NCBI GenBank assembly: GCA_015680685.1
Contig: MNCI01023373.1
Span: 287,959 to 351,958 of the forward strand
Reading direction: 5' to 3'
DNA: 64,000 nt
Source of the DNA: Gnetum montanum
Taxonomy: Eukaryota; Streptophyta; Gnetopsida; Gnetales; Gnetaceae
Shown: piece by piece, positions 45,651 to 57,121 of the stretch
How the letters are laid out: the number at the start of each line of letters is the position of its first letter
Numbering within the stretch: position 1 is the first letter of the stretch
Position numbers and translations under genes: made by a program
The notes under the pieces: model-generated
What the model was told of the DNA's origin: nothing
What the model saw: the letters and a program-made list of their open reading frames with translations, nothing else
The model's database searches: none

Positions 45651-47300
45651 AATAAAAACAAAAGGAACAAATATTTCTAAGAAGAGATATCATTGTAAAA
45701 CAAATAGATTGAAAGCTGCATATGCATCACTCCTAATGAATGTATCTATAGTAAATCCAATTAGTTTAAGTATCTACAAAAATGATTAATAGTGGAAATG
45801 TTCATAACATATAGATATTCTAGTTTAAAAAGTGCACATCTTATTCATTCCATAGGGCTAATAAAGATAGTTTTTTTTAAAAGAGAAACCCTTCATCTGC
45901 ATAGCTATTCTAGGATGTTCAATGAATAACCTAGAGCAAGAAACCATTTTCTTGACCAAAGAGCCAAAAGTAGCACTCAATCAATTTAATAGTAGCTCTA
46001 GATTAAAACTAAGCATATTACAATATATAACAAGGTTTAATTGAAGGCTTTAGAAAATATGATTTTTCCATAAGTTTACAAATCCACAATCATATCATAG
46101 AAACCAAAATAAATAGCATTGATAAAATCAAATAATTATTTCTGTAAGTTCTTATTATTGGAACTAACATCCCATAACTTGAAGCACATATTAGCATAAG
46201 ATAGATGATCATAATACTTTAAATTAGATAGGAAACCTATTTTATCATGAAAAATGTGTCAAGAGCAACCATAAACAAACAAAAAGATACCCATATATAT
46301 ATATATATATATACCTCATGATTTACCAAAAGATATTAGAAGCACTGTTTCTAGTACCAATGAGAGTACTTGTGATATTCAATGGTGAATACATCAGATG
46401 TGAAGGCTCTTATTTGTGCATTTTTTGATGAAGGAGAGAGGAAATAAAGTTTTTCTCTCTTAAGATACTTTGAGTTCCTTTAAGTAAAAGCATCAAAGGA
46501 CTCCTCCTACACTATTGACCTCTTGGATGATAATCAGTGATAGATATAGGCTCCCCCTACATAAATGATGCTTCTTTTTAAACATCTATTGTAGATAGAG
46601 TGGTACACTCCTTTTGAGCCTTTTAGAAGCTTCAAGTTGCAAGAAATTTCCAAGATCAAGTATGGAGACTAAGGTCTTACATTATATATGTAAAAAAAAG
46701 TCTAAAAAATTTTCAAATCTTGGAGCGTGACATGGAATTTCTTAGCAATCATCACAAGAAAATAGACATGATCATCATACATACATGATAATTTCTTTTT
46801 AAAAGTTCCTTTTCTCAAATGACTTATGAAGTTCATCAAAGGAACCAAACGCATCTTCTAAAGTATAATGAACTTTATAAACATAGAATCATTGCCACAA
46901 GATATGTAATGAAGATTTAACATGAAGCATTTAGTTCAATAATTTCATGTGAGCATTTTTTTATCATTAAAAATAAGCATTCTACCAAAGAATTCAAAAG
47001 ATGATTTTTCAACAAAAGTATCAAAACAATTTCATCACTAGGTTTTTAAGATAAGAAATACATGCAAGGGTTTTAGGCCTTTTAAATAGTAGAATAAGAA
47101 AATAATAAATTCATTATAAGTGCCACACCAAAAATTTTCATAAATCCAATTACACCAACCAAAGGAAAATACTAAGAAAATCATTTCTAATAAGTTCTAA
47201 TCTAAGGTTAGAATCCTACAAATAAAGTATGCATATATAATATATAATTTTGGACATACAAAAGTTAGCAAGAAAGGAGATAGAAGCTTACCTTGACTTA
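45651..47300 (-). other. copia A non-coding internal region
   Basis: No domain found. It shares blocks with 32,600-34,060. Near 47,290 the minus strand has AGTCAAGGTAAGC, a good match to a splice donor that is also kept in copia B (AGTCAAGGTAAA). Confidence 0.5.
46292..46313. repeat. (AT)n microsatellite
   Basis: Roughly ten AT dinucleotides in the copia A internal region. Confidence 0.9.
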
Positions 47301-47327
47301 ACTTGCTTGCAATATAGAGGAAGAAGA

Positions 47328-49000
47328 CTAATTATGTTTGAGATGAGGTCTTCTATCATGAAGTACATCTTTACCTTTTGGTTCTCTTTCATTAGATCTT
47401 TTGCATGAAGATTCTATGTGTTCATGTTCTTTATAAATGAATCCATGCTTACTTATTGCATCATCTATCTCTATGAGGAAATTTTCAATTCTCCACTTCT
47501 TTTCATTTCCAACTGATGTCTGCAAAAAATCTCTACATAAGTCATTTTGACAAGACCAAGCATTAATCATATTCTAGTCACCAAAGAATAATAAATATTT
47601 TGATTACTACCATAATTTTTATAGATAAGTAGAGTATTTTCCTCATGAATGTAGTTATCAAACTTGGTTGAACTTGCATTTGAGCTAGAATCTTCTTGTG
47701 AGACTTTCTCTAAAACTTTGTTCTTAGGCTGCTCATAAGTCTTTCTTTCTTGAAGGCTTCTCAATCCTTAATTATGGGGGTTAGTTAATGAATCTTAGCT
47801 TTTATGTCTAAGATCTCTCCTTTTAATTCATTGGAAATTACATCAAGTTTTCTATTCAAAAATTTCTTTACCTTTCTAAGTAAGTAATGAAGTATGAGAA
47901 TCTATTCTCTTAATTCACTATACCTTTCATAATTTTTACCTTCGAAATCATTAGTATCTTGGGGTGAATCTTCCCCTATTAGAGACATGCATATGAGTTG
48001 AGAATCTTTGCTAGATTCATTTACTTCCTCTTCACTTTATTCGCCATCATCCCAACTTGTGTAGAAGTTTGTCTTTTTTAAATTCCTCATCATTGGATAT
48101 ATTCTTTTGCTACACCTTGATATTGCTAAGATATTCAAAGGGCATATGGGCTCTTCCACCACAAATCTAGCATTCCACAGTAGAGAAATCAAGGTTAGAA
48201 TTTAAAATTTTTTTACCTCTTTCTTTACTTTTGGATAGATTGGATCTTTACTAATTTTATTCATTCCTTCTTCTTGTTATCAATCGTTATATATTATTTG
48301 AAAGAAAGGCAATCTCATCTTTGTTGTCCTCATCATGCTTATTGAGCACCTTATTCTTGGAGGTAGTCTTTAGAGGGATGGAGTTTTCTTGGATAGCTTC
48401 TTTGCTTAAGAAATTCATTTCATATGCAATTAGAGCACTTTGAAGCTCTTCAAATTTTAGAGTTGAGAAATCTCTTATTTCCTCCATGGCCATTACCTTT
48501 AGTCTAAACTCCGAGTGAAGTGTTCTGATCATTTTGATGATGACACCACTCTTTAGTAGATCTTTTTCACTACCTCTAATAGACATAATAAGATCTTTTT
48601 CTTTAGAAAAATAATCTTTTATTTTTTTCATCTTCTCTCATTTTCAACTTATCATATTCACTTTGTAAAACCAAAAAATTTGATTATTTAACTATAGAGA
48701 CTTCTTCATAAGTACGCTCTAACATTTGCCAAATTTCTTTGGCCATTTTACACCCAACTACTCTATTTAACTCAAATTTCTTCAAAGTGTAATAGAAATA
48801 ATTTTTTTCCTTTGAGTCAAACATAGAATTATCTTTCTCCTCTTGTATCCATTTGTTATGGGGCTTGATGCTTCCAGTGGAGCTATCGATAGGTGGAGTG
48901 TAGGCTTTAAGGATGAACTCCCAAAATTCAATCTCCAATGATTTAAGGAATCCTTACATCCTAACTTTCCAATAGGTGAAGTTGAATCCATAGAAGATGG
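47328..49000 (-). pseudogene. copia A gag remnant
   Basis: Copia-type gag (UBN2/DUF4219-like), read leftward. Near 48,990-48,690: WRLNFGSSSLKPTLHLS / MEIEFWEFILKAY, then VGCKMAKEIWQMLERTYEEV, the AKE-W--L---Y-E motif of the family. At 48,631-48,287: LLKSGVIIKMIRTLHSEFRL, then KVMAMEEIRDFSTLKFEELQ and SALIAYEM, matching the usual LPKEW..KV.AIEEAKDL..LSLEEL..SL..HE pattern. A damaged zinc knuckle follows near 48,130-48,180 (ICGGRAHMPFE), then SWDDGE-SEEEVNES and a Glu/Ser/Lys-rich tail down to 47,328. The acidic WDDS tract after the knuckle is typical of SIRE-type gag. Frameshifts lie near 48,640-48,690. Confidence 0.84.
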
Positions 49001-49066
49001 GTGGCTTTGTATAAGATGTCCCCTTCATTGTTCACTCTTGAAGGTGGTGATGAAGGAGAGTACCAA

Positions 49067-49078
49067 GCTCTAATACCA
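49067..49078 (-). promoter_or_regulatory. copia A primer binding site (initiator Met tRNA type)
   Basis: Minus strand reads TGGTATTAGAGC, one base away from TGGTATCAGAGC, the usual PBS of plant copia elements that pairs with initiator methionine tRNA. It lies two bases from the LTR end, which fixes the 5' LTR and the orientation. Confidence 0.88.
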
Positions 49079-49080
49079 CT

Positions 49081-49890
49081 TGACAATCATGGAACCTAGA
49101 AGAGGGAGAAGAATAAGTATGTCAAAAAAAATTTAATTATCCAAAGCACACACCAAAATTTTAACATGGTTCCTCAACTTGGGTAGTCCACACTTAGAGG
49201 ATAGTTTGCTAGCATATCTCCAGACTTTGTTTCTCTCAAATTAAGGTTTGAAGTGTACCACACCGTTTACAAGGTATAAGCTTCGCTCAAGAGTGAATCA
49301 ATTCAAAAAATCCACTTAACCCCACAACGTCCTGACATGATTAGAATATGGTTTTTAGGATCCCACAACCTTTACAACTTCAACTCTTCTCTCGTGTATT
49401 GTGGGACTATACCAACACTCAATCCCACGAGATCCTAAGAAGTTCAAGCAAGATCCCTTCCCATAAGAAGTACATCAACCCCATAGGGCAATAAAAGATA
49501 ATAAAAATCATAAGGAAATATTACAACTAAATATTCTGATCCTTATACATTGAAGTATATCTCTCTTTGACCACTTCCAATGGACAAAAGATAGTACAAT
49601 CAAGAACAATAATAATAGAATGATGTATACAATGATTGCTTAATAATGATAATTGATAATACAAAATGCTTTCACATTTCCCAATGAAATGAAGTATTTT
49701 TATATATAGCATGTTTTAGAAATCAACTTGGAATTCATGCAACAACTATCTAATGATCACTAAAGATGTCTTCTTCGAGACTTAGATGTCTTTCTGCATC
49801 AAACCTTCATTCTAGAAAGACATCTTTGCAGAGACATCTTCATGAAGAAATATTTCCCACTAGAAAGACATCTATAGTGACTAAAAACGT
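49081..49890 (-). repeat. copia A 5' LTR, truncated by Tat-4
   Basis: Matches the 3' LTR from its terminal TGACAATCAT (+ strand) to GACATCTATAGTGACTAAAA, then stops where the Tat-4 LTR begins. About 360 bases of its 5' part are missing and should lie beyond the far end of Tat-4, outside the window. Confidence 0.82.
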
Positions 49891-51400
49891 TGATGGCTAG
49901 AACATCGAGAGGTCATTAAGCATACAGCCTAACCCTGAATCTGTGCAAGGGCCATGTTGGAGTAAATAGACGTGGGGTGCCCTAAACAGTTTGGTCGATT
50001 AGATAGGGACCTAACCAATGTACAATAACCTTCCATAAAAATTTGTTTTAAAGATGTTATGTGCAAGTTAAGTGATGAACAAAAAGCATAGAATAATGGA
50101 GAATAATGCAAAATACGATAATAGCAAAATAAAATGAAACACGCTTGAGTGAGAAGGTGCACCGCCTCGAGATTGGGGATCTGATCTTTGTGTGGCTAAA
50201 GGTGCACAACTAATGTGTAGTGTGGATAGGCATAGCTTACAACAAAGTGGTATGGTCACAACTCCTTGGACTATTGTCAACTACTTGCTAATAGGAACCT
50301 TCTATTTGCTAGTCTCTTTGCCAAAGCTAATCACCAGGAAGCGAAAATGCCAAATGCAAGCCAATGGCATTCCAAAAGCCAACCCCTTGAACATTGTTTA
50401 TTGGGGTATTTATAGAGTCATATGTGGGAGAGAAATGTGGTTTTGATGCCACGTGTCCTAGGTCCCATAGAGTGCAAATGTGACTATGCCATATTGTTGC
50501 ATGATGCTATATTGCAATGTCACACTGGTGTGCTATACTGCAATGTGATGCTAACTGTGAAGTTTACTATCTGTGACCATATCATTCAAGCTGCATGTGC
50601 CAAAATCTAGTAAATTTCCATGTTTGTTATAGAGAATGGCAACAATGAATGCAAAGTGGAGCGTGTGCTATAGGACTACATCTTCTCTGCTCTGGAGAGT
50701 AAGGTTAAGCATAGGGACAACTTTGGGGATAGTTAGAGGGTGCAAAACAAAAGAAAACTTGCTAAGTTTTTCCTTTGAAGAAATGCTAAGATGAGAGTAA
50801 GAATTTCCAACAAGTTTTGAAGCCAACTAAAGATGTTTTGGGACTTCCATGCAAGTGTTACACTATTTACACTACCCAACATATTGATGTAGCATAAACA
50901 CCTACACGCTACACTATTCTACACTGCTTAGTGTAGCATAGCGTAGCTACCAATCTCAAAGCAAATCTTACCTATAAGCCAAGAATACCTATTTGAGGCT
51001 TAGGTAGGTAGGAAAATGCAACCTTGTCTTTCATGTTGAATGGTCCTGGGACCTGCTGAGTTTATCCTTGGGATGCTTTGATGCTTTGTGTCCTTGCTAC
51101 ACTATGCTATGCTATGCAACGTAGCATAGCGTAGCAGCCATTATGATAGGAATTTCTATCCGATATGCAATGTTTTATCAAGGAAATTTTCTTGGGGCTC
51201 TAGGGAAAAGTGGGATAGGTAGTCTTGGAGGCTACAGTGTTGCCAAGTCTAATCCTCTTTCTGAACCACTTGGCAAAGGAGCTTCATGCATTCTGTCCTT
51301 GCTACGCTACGTAGTGTAGCGCAATGTAGCATTCAATTTGGCCAAAATTTTGACTTATTTGCAAACATTTGACTTAATTGCAAACCCTAAATCCTAGGAA
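49891..51400 (-). repeat. Tat-4 3' LTR (left end firm, right end estimated)
   Basis: The left terminus is TGATGGCTAGAAC on the plus strand, i.e. the element strand ends ...TAGCCATCA, and it abuts interrupted copia LTR. A minus-strand TATAAATA lies at 50,407-50,414. Short inverted GCTACGCTAC/GTAGTGTAGC motifs occur at 50,915-50,945, 51,095-51,140 and 51,301-51,320. The U3 start is not defined; the block shared with the Tat-1 3' untranslated region at 51,430-51,497 suggests it lies left of this. Confidence 0.5.
50407..50414 (-). promoter_or_regulatory. TATA box in Tat-4 LTR
   Basis: Minus strand CTATAAATACCCC, in the orientation of gag-pol and about 520 bases before the LTR end. This fits a U3-R layout. 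Confidence 0.5.
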
Positions 51401-52854
51401 TGTTGAATCATGAGAGTCCTAGGATTTTTTGTTGATGTCTGGAGGATCTGCCCGAGATACGTTGACAAAGAATACAAAACACCATGAAGAATAAGACATC
51501 AACACCACTCTTCAATGCCTACTTTGACCATGCTTTTCTATTCTTGAAAGTTCTTGAAGAGTGATTGTAAGGTAAAGGAATAAGGGATGGATTTGAGGAA
51601 ATAGGTTTAGGGAAGAAACAAGCGTAAGATGCAATGGTTTGAAAAATTGTTGCCATAGTGTGATCCTTCATCAGAATGCTTGTAAGGGAATCAACATGCA
51701 TAGGTGTCTTTCTTCATTGGCCTTTGACCTCTCACTTGAGTGCTTACAGATGGTCAATTTATGGCCGAAGTGAGTGTAAAGTAGCTACTGTTATATTTGT
51801 TTTTAGGCACTTTTCTTTTTTTTAGCCTTTTTTCTCCTTTGCATTTTTTTGTGCTTTTCCTTTGCTGTACAATCACATTCATTTACAAACAACTTTTTTG
51901 TTATTGTAGGATAGGTGTTTCCTTCCTGGAATGAGTTATGTTACATCCATGTGGGGCTTTGACTTGCCTACAGATGCTTCCCATGGGATGAGTTGCATTA
52001 CATCCATCATGGACTTGGGGGTTTGGCATCTGAAAGGGCTTTGTGCATTGGGAAAGCTTGTAAAGAGGTCATGGAAAATTGCAAGTATAGGTAATGGAGG
52101 CTAAAATGGCTAAAGGGAAAGTAGGATGTGCACTTCCAAGTAGCTAAGCTAGTTAGAGTGGCCACTTCAGAATAATTTAGTATCTTGCTCTTATGGTGGA
52201 ACAGATCCTTGAAAGATACCATATTGGCTTGTATCTTGCAAAAAAGGTAGACAGAAAACCAAAAAGAAATGATCATCAAGTGAAGTGAAAGCAAAGTCCT
52301 TCTTGCTTTGGACACTGCCAGAGTGGCAAGTGATGTTGCTAAAGTGTGCGATGTCCAAAGAAGGAAGGTCAACATAGATTTTGACAATAACAGGCTAGAA
52401 AGGTTGACACTGAAGAGGCTAGGAGTGGTGGTGATGCAAGTGCTCAGGATTACCCACCTAAGGAAAACATCATGCAATATAGCTGCTAGGTAAGAAGCCT
52501 AACAGCTGAACATCTTTTTACACTTTAATGGTGGTGGGAGTTGGAAGATGATAACCTTGTGGTTGGGCCACAATAGTGCTAGGCTCCAATAGCTGGTGCT
52601 GACAGAAAGAGCTACTGCTAGGAAGATTAGCCATGGTAGTGGTAGCTTCGAAAGGTTAGCAAGAGGTCAAATGACATCTCTAGAGGATTAGCAAGATGCC
52701 AAGGGTAGTGATGTTGCATATGTTCCAAAGGAATTTTTCTTCATAACGTGAACTTTGTTTTGGAGCTACAACACCCCATCCCATGTTGTCCAGAAAGTTA
52801 CAACTATGCATGCTCACCTATTCACATGTGTAGGTTAGGAGACATGACACTGTG
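51401..52854 (-). other. Tat-4 3' untranslated region
   Basis: Contains a polypurine candidate on the minus strand (AAAGGAGAAAAAAGG near 51,825) and a 156-codon minus-strand frame (52,007-52,477), Ser/Leu/Thr-rich with no motif I recognise. A plus-strand frame at 52,308-52,493 overlaps it. I cannot support either as a gene. Confidence 0.45.
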
Positions 52855-53130
52855 AACCTAGTTTAAGGTCCTGGTAGACTATCAGGTGTACTAGTTTAAG
52901 GTCCTAGTAGACCATTGTGCTATTTTATCATTATAGTAGATGGTGAGTGGCCAATTTGAAGTTGTCGTAGACTATTCTGTCGGTGCCAGTTTTACATCAT
53001 AGCCCAAGGATGTGTTGTGCTAGTTTAACATTATAGTGGATGTTATGTGCCATTTTATAGTCATAGCAGACTATCTATGCTAGTTTTACATGGTAGCAGA
53101 CATGCTTTGCTAGTTTTACAGTGTAGCATA
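52855..53130 (-). repeat. ~35-bp tandem array after Tat-4 integrase
   Basis: About eight units, plus-strand form CTAGTTTAAGGTCCTAGTAG and CTAGTTTTACATGGTAGCAG. This is the reverse of the Tat-1 arrays, in keeping with the opposite orientation of the element. Confidence 0.8.
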
Positions 53131-53184
53131 TGATTTTCTTACCTTGCTCTATATCTGATGTAATCCTTTGTGTTAGACATAGTC

Positions 53185-56100
53185 TGGCTTGAGGTACAAG
53201 TGGTTAATAGGATTTGTGAACTTGTTGCCATCCATATCAGCCAATTTGAATGCCCTATTCTCATAGGATTTTGTGACTATGAAAGGGCCTTCCTAGTTGG
53301 CTAAGAATTTGTTTACCAGTTCATAAATAGCATTGAGGACTAGGTCCCCCTTTATGATTGGTAGTTGATGTAAATTGTAGTGGTGATTTTGTCATTATTT
53401 ATTCTAGTTACATTTACAATTTTCATTCAATGTGATCAAGTGTTTGGGCACACCCCTCCTCTACAGAGTCAAGATCGATGATCCTTGAATCATTGTTTTG
53501 ATCCTCATCAACCATGTTTGAGAGGATCATTTTAAGTGATGGAACTTGCAATTCAAGAGGTAAAACTACTTTAGATCCATAAACAAGACTTTATGGAGTC
53601 TTACATGTAGTAGTTCTTCATGTCGTATTGTAATCCCACAACACATAGAGGATTTGTTCATGGCATCACCTCTTACTACTACTAAGCATATTTTTGAGAA
53701 GGTTGATGATGGCTTTGTTTGTTTCATTTTCTTGACCGTTCTCCTGTGGGTAATACAGTCAAAAAAAGAGTGTTTGATGCCAACGTTGTTGCAAAAGGTT
53801 TTGGTTTCCATGCTACTAAATTATTACCATGTTATCCAGGATAAAGTGAAAAACTTGTTGAGATGTGGTGTTCCTCAGGGGAATAGCCTCCACTGACTTT
53901 GTGAAGTACTTGATTATGGTGATAAGGAAGCTATGCCCTGTAGAAGACTTGGGTGTGATGGGTCCTATGATGTCTAGTCCCAAACATTGGAATGACCATG
54001 TGATCTATGTAGGATGTAACTCCATAGCTAACACATGTATAAGATTCACATGGTATTGACATACATCACACATCCTAACTTTGGCGAGGAAATCTTGTTC
54101 TATGCAAGGCCAGTAGTATCCTAGGCATCTGACTTTTGTTTCCATAGCCCTAGGATCTATGTGTCCCCCACATAGTCCCTCATGGACTTTGTTAATAATT
54201 TTCTACACCTCTTCCCCACTAACAAAAATTACCAATATCCCATCAAATGAGCATTTGCATAAGTTTTTATCTCCTATAAGGACATATTGTTAGGCACATT
54301 TTCGTATTGCATCCTTTTGAGTAGATATCAAGCCATGTGGGGGTTCGCCATGTTGGAGGTATGCTTTGATGTTGGCATACCATTCTTGGATATCTGTTGT
54401 ACTAACAAATGCAATGTGTGCCTCTTGAGTAATAGGATTTATGCATTCTATTATTGAAGTGGGCAAGGTGAAAAACATGTGTGATGGCATATTCAATGCT
54501 AACATGACTAGTGCATCAACTACGATGTTCTCATTTTAGGACACATGTTGAATGTCTAATGTCGTAAACTATTTTAGTAAACTCTTCACTAGATCACAAT
54601 AAGGTTGCAACTATGAAGCCTTGCAAGCATAGACTTCAGTGATCTGGTTGACAACTAATTTCAAATCACCTCAGATTGCCAAATGTTGGAACTTTAGCTC
54701 TTGAGCCACTAAGAGATCCCTAAGGAGTCCTTCATACTCAGCTACATTTTTCACACAAAGGAATGTAAAGTGATATGCAAAGGGTCAAATTTCCTTAGAG
54801 GGAAATGTAATAACTACAATGGTGCTACCACCTCGTGTAGTTGAAGTGCCATAAAAATGTAAACTTCCTTTGAAATCAGATGGTACAGGGTTTAGGCTAT
54901 TGATGTGTTCATCTAGGAATTCAGGTTCTATTATTTCCTGATCATTAATGGGTGAAGTTGTGAGCTGTGTGGCTATTTCTTGACCCTTTGTTGAAGATTG
55001 GAATACATAATGTAAATCAAATTCTACCATTATAGCTTTCCATTGAGCTATCCTGCTGCTCTCGTATAAGTTAGCTGTGATAGCTCAAAGTATGTTGCTT
55101 TTGCATATGATGTTAACCTTGCTAGGAAACAGGTAATGTCTCCACTTTTTAGTGCAAATACTAGGGTAAGAAAATATTTTTCTACCTAGTTGTACTTTGC
55201 CTCATAAATTATTAATGCATGGCTTAAGTAATAAACCAAGATTTTAGACCCTTCATCTCTTTTTTGACATAGAAATGCTGCAATATATTTTTCCGAAGTA
55301 GAAAGGTAGATATAGAAAGGCTTATCCCCCTATGGTGGGTAAATAGTTAGGAGATAAAAAATCTCTTTCTTTAGGTTATTGAAGGCTTTTTGACATTGAT
55401 CTGTCCATTTGAAGTTAACCCCCTTCTTGGGTAGATGTTCCATGGGGTGTAGTTTGTCTATCAACCTCACGATAAACCTTCTAATAGACTATACTCTACC
55501 TTGCAACCCATGCAATTCTTTAAGGTTTGTAGGTAGTGATAAGTTGATGATGGCCCTCACTTTATCAGGGTCCACTCATATCCCTATTTTCAATACTACA
55601 AAACCTAGCATGCATTTGGGTTTAACTTCAAAAATACATTTCTTAGGGTTGAGGTACAAGTCATGCTTATGAAAATGTTGGAGGACCATATTGAGATTGT
55701 TGGGATGATTAATAGCTTCTTTAGACTTGACTGCTATGTCATCAATGTAATCATTCAATCTATCTAAGAGGCAGTCGCTAAAAATGTATGTCATCACTCG
55801 TTGATAAGCTGCTCCAGTAATTTTGAGTCCAAAGGACATCATTGTATAACAAAAGGCTCCCATTGGGGTCATAAAAGTGGTTACCAACTGATGTTTTAGG
55901 TTTATACAGATTTGGTTATAGCCTAAGAACCCATCCATGAAAGATAGTAAGGTGTGACCAGCCGTAGTGTTGATAAGTTGATCGATACTTGGCAATGGGA
56001 AGTCATCTTTGATTGTTGCTTTGTTTAGGTCCCAAAAGTCTATAAAAATTCTTATAACTTCCATTTTCTTAGAAACTACAAAAATGTCTTATACCCATTC

Positions 56101-56390
56101 TGAGTAATCAACTTCCATTGTTGTGTTGTATGAGCCATAGGTCTAGACTTGACATGTGATCATATGACCATGAAAACACTTTAACATTGTCATGGAAAAC
56201 TTTTGAGATGTTTTGGTGTACTGTGGATGTAATAGGGAGCTAACTTTTAGGGTTTTTGCTTCACCTCTAGAGGTAGTTATAGGGATTTCAATAAGAGGGT
56301 CCTCAGTCACATCCATGGCCTCTAAAGGCCTGAACCAGATGTTCCAACTAGTCTATGGATATTTCCATGGACGCTATGGTGTTGTGAGAG
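53185..56390 (-). pseudogene. Tat-4 pol: RT, RNase H, archaeal-type RNase H, integrase
   Basis: Read leftward. Pre-RT: EDPLIEIPITTSRGEAKTL near 56,270. RT has an open run of 162 codons (56,064-55,576): DLNKATIKDDFPLPSIDQLI, LLSFMDGFLGYNQI, GAAYQRVMTYIFSD, DYIDDIAVKSKEA with an intact catalytic pair, and MLGFVVLKIGI. RNase H 1 near 55,370-55,150 (LVYYLSHALIIYEA). Second RNase H about 55,030-54,480 (VAEYEGLLRDLLVAQELKFQ, LKLVVNQITEVYACKASQLQ, DIQHVS). Integrase: HHCC zinc region (GGHIDPRAM, LGYYWPCIEQDFL, CDVCQYHVN) at 54,190-54,040; core with GLDIIGPITPKSSTGHSFLI and YFTKSVEA; C-terminal KGDLVLNAIYELVNKFLAN, EGPFIVTKSYE and MDGNKFTNPINHLYLKPDY at 53,360-53,190. Stops and frameshifts remain, mainly in RNase H 1 and the integrase core. 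Confidence 0.93.
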
Positions 56391-56589
56391 GATAATTTAA
56401 AGTCTATCAATTCTTGATTTAAGCATCTTGTAAATCTGCTGTAGGGACCCATTAAGGTCAAAGGTGAAGAAAAATCACCATGCATATCCATTTCTTTGGT
56501 TAGACCTATCACAATAAGCAAATAAACCAAGTCAAGTGATACTTATTTGAAGAAATAACATGTAATGAATATATGTAAAGAAATAATGA
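56391..56589 (-). other. gap between Tat-4 RT start and array
   Basis: Nothing recognised. Confidence 0.4.
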
Positions 56590-56840
56590 AACATAAGATA
56601 ATTTCCAGTTTAAGGTCATGGTGAACCATAATAATGTAACATTCATAACCACTATGCAAAGTTTGTTAAATTAAAATTTCCAGTTTAAGGTCTTAGTGGA
56701 CAATAATAATGTAAAGTTTGAATGCTAAAATTTCTGGTTTCAGGTCATGGCAGACTATCAGTAGGCCATACTATAAGTTAAAATTGCTAATTTAAGTCCT
56801 TTGTAGACTGTTAACAGGTTTAAAATGTAAACATAAAGTA
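56590..56840 (-). repeat. ~75-bp composite repeats upstream of Tat-4 RT
   Basis: Three to four units of CCAGTTTAAGGTCATGGTGA plus an AATAATGTAA/ATGCAAAGTTT tail. They combine the ~35-bp family with the ~20-bp AATGTAAA family seen at 62.4-62.6 kb. Confidence 0.7.
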
Positions 56841-56982
56841 AAAATTTCAATGGACCCACTTGCTATGTTGTGGCTGAGTGCTACACTGCAGTGGGGATAT
56901 GGTACACCATAGTGGTGCTACACTACATGGATGTCCCCCATTATTTGGGACATGAAAGTGATAGTTGTTTTACTATGTCAGC

Positions 56983-56990
56983 TATAAATA
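56983..56990 (+). promoter_or_regulatory. TATA box upstream of the antisense gene
   Basis: GCTATAAATAGGAG on the plus strand, 139 bases upstream of the first ATG at 57,122. It faces opposite to gag-pol and lies just inside the repeat array that borders RT, so it is well placed to drive the antisense frame. Function is inferred. Confidence 0.5.
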
Positions 56991-57121
56991 GGAGTTTACC
57001 CTGGGGTAAACTTGTCATTTTCATTGTTAGAGCCCACACCCAGAGCCTAGCATGGTTGAATTAAGAGAGAGCATAACAAGCATAGCACAGTGGTTGATAG
57101 AGCCAATTTTTGAACAAGGTA

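Larger units (their letters stand above)
44346..49890 (-). mobile_element. copia A: SIRE-like Ty1/copia relic with gag but no pol
   Basis: Reading leftward: truncated 5' LTR (49,890-49,081), a PBS two bases further, gag (49,000-47,328), about 1.8 kb of non-coding sequence, two polypurine-like tracts and a 3' LTR (45,518-44,346). No RT, integrase or RNase H could be found, although the space between gag and the 3' LTR is about 1.8 kb. So it is either a non-autonomous form or a large deletion. The same pol-less arrangement of the 3' part in copia B favours a shared, non-autonomous structure. Confidence 0.75.

Noticed and set aside
45078-45655. Two overlapping plus-strand frames of 104 and 94 codons
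   Set aside because: They lie inside and just beyond the copia A LTR, antisense to the element, and reflect its T-rich composition.
52007-52477. 156-codon open frame on the minus strand
   Set aside because: Long for this window, but Ser/Leu/Thr-rich with no motif, overlapped by a plus-strand frame, and with no counterpart in the Tat-1 3' region; kept only as a note in the 3' UTR entry.
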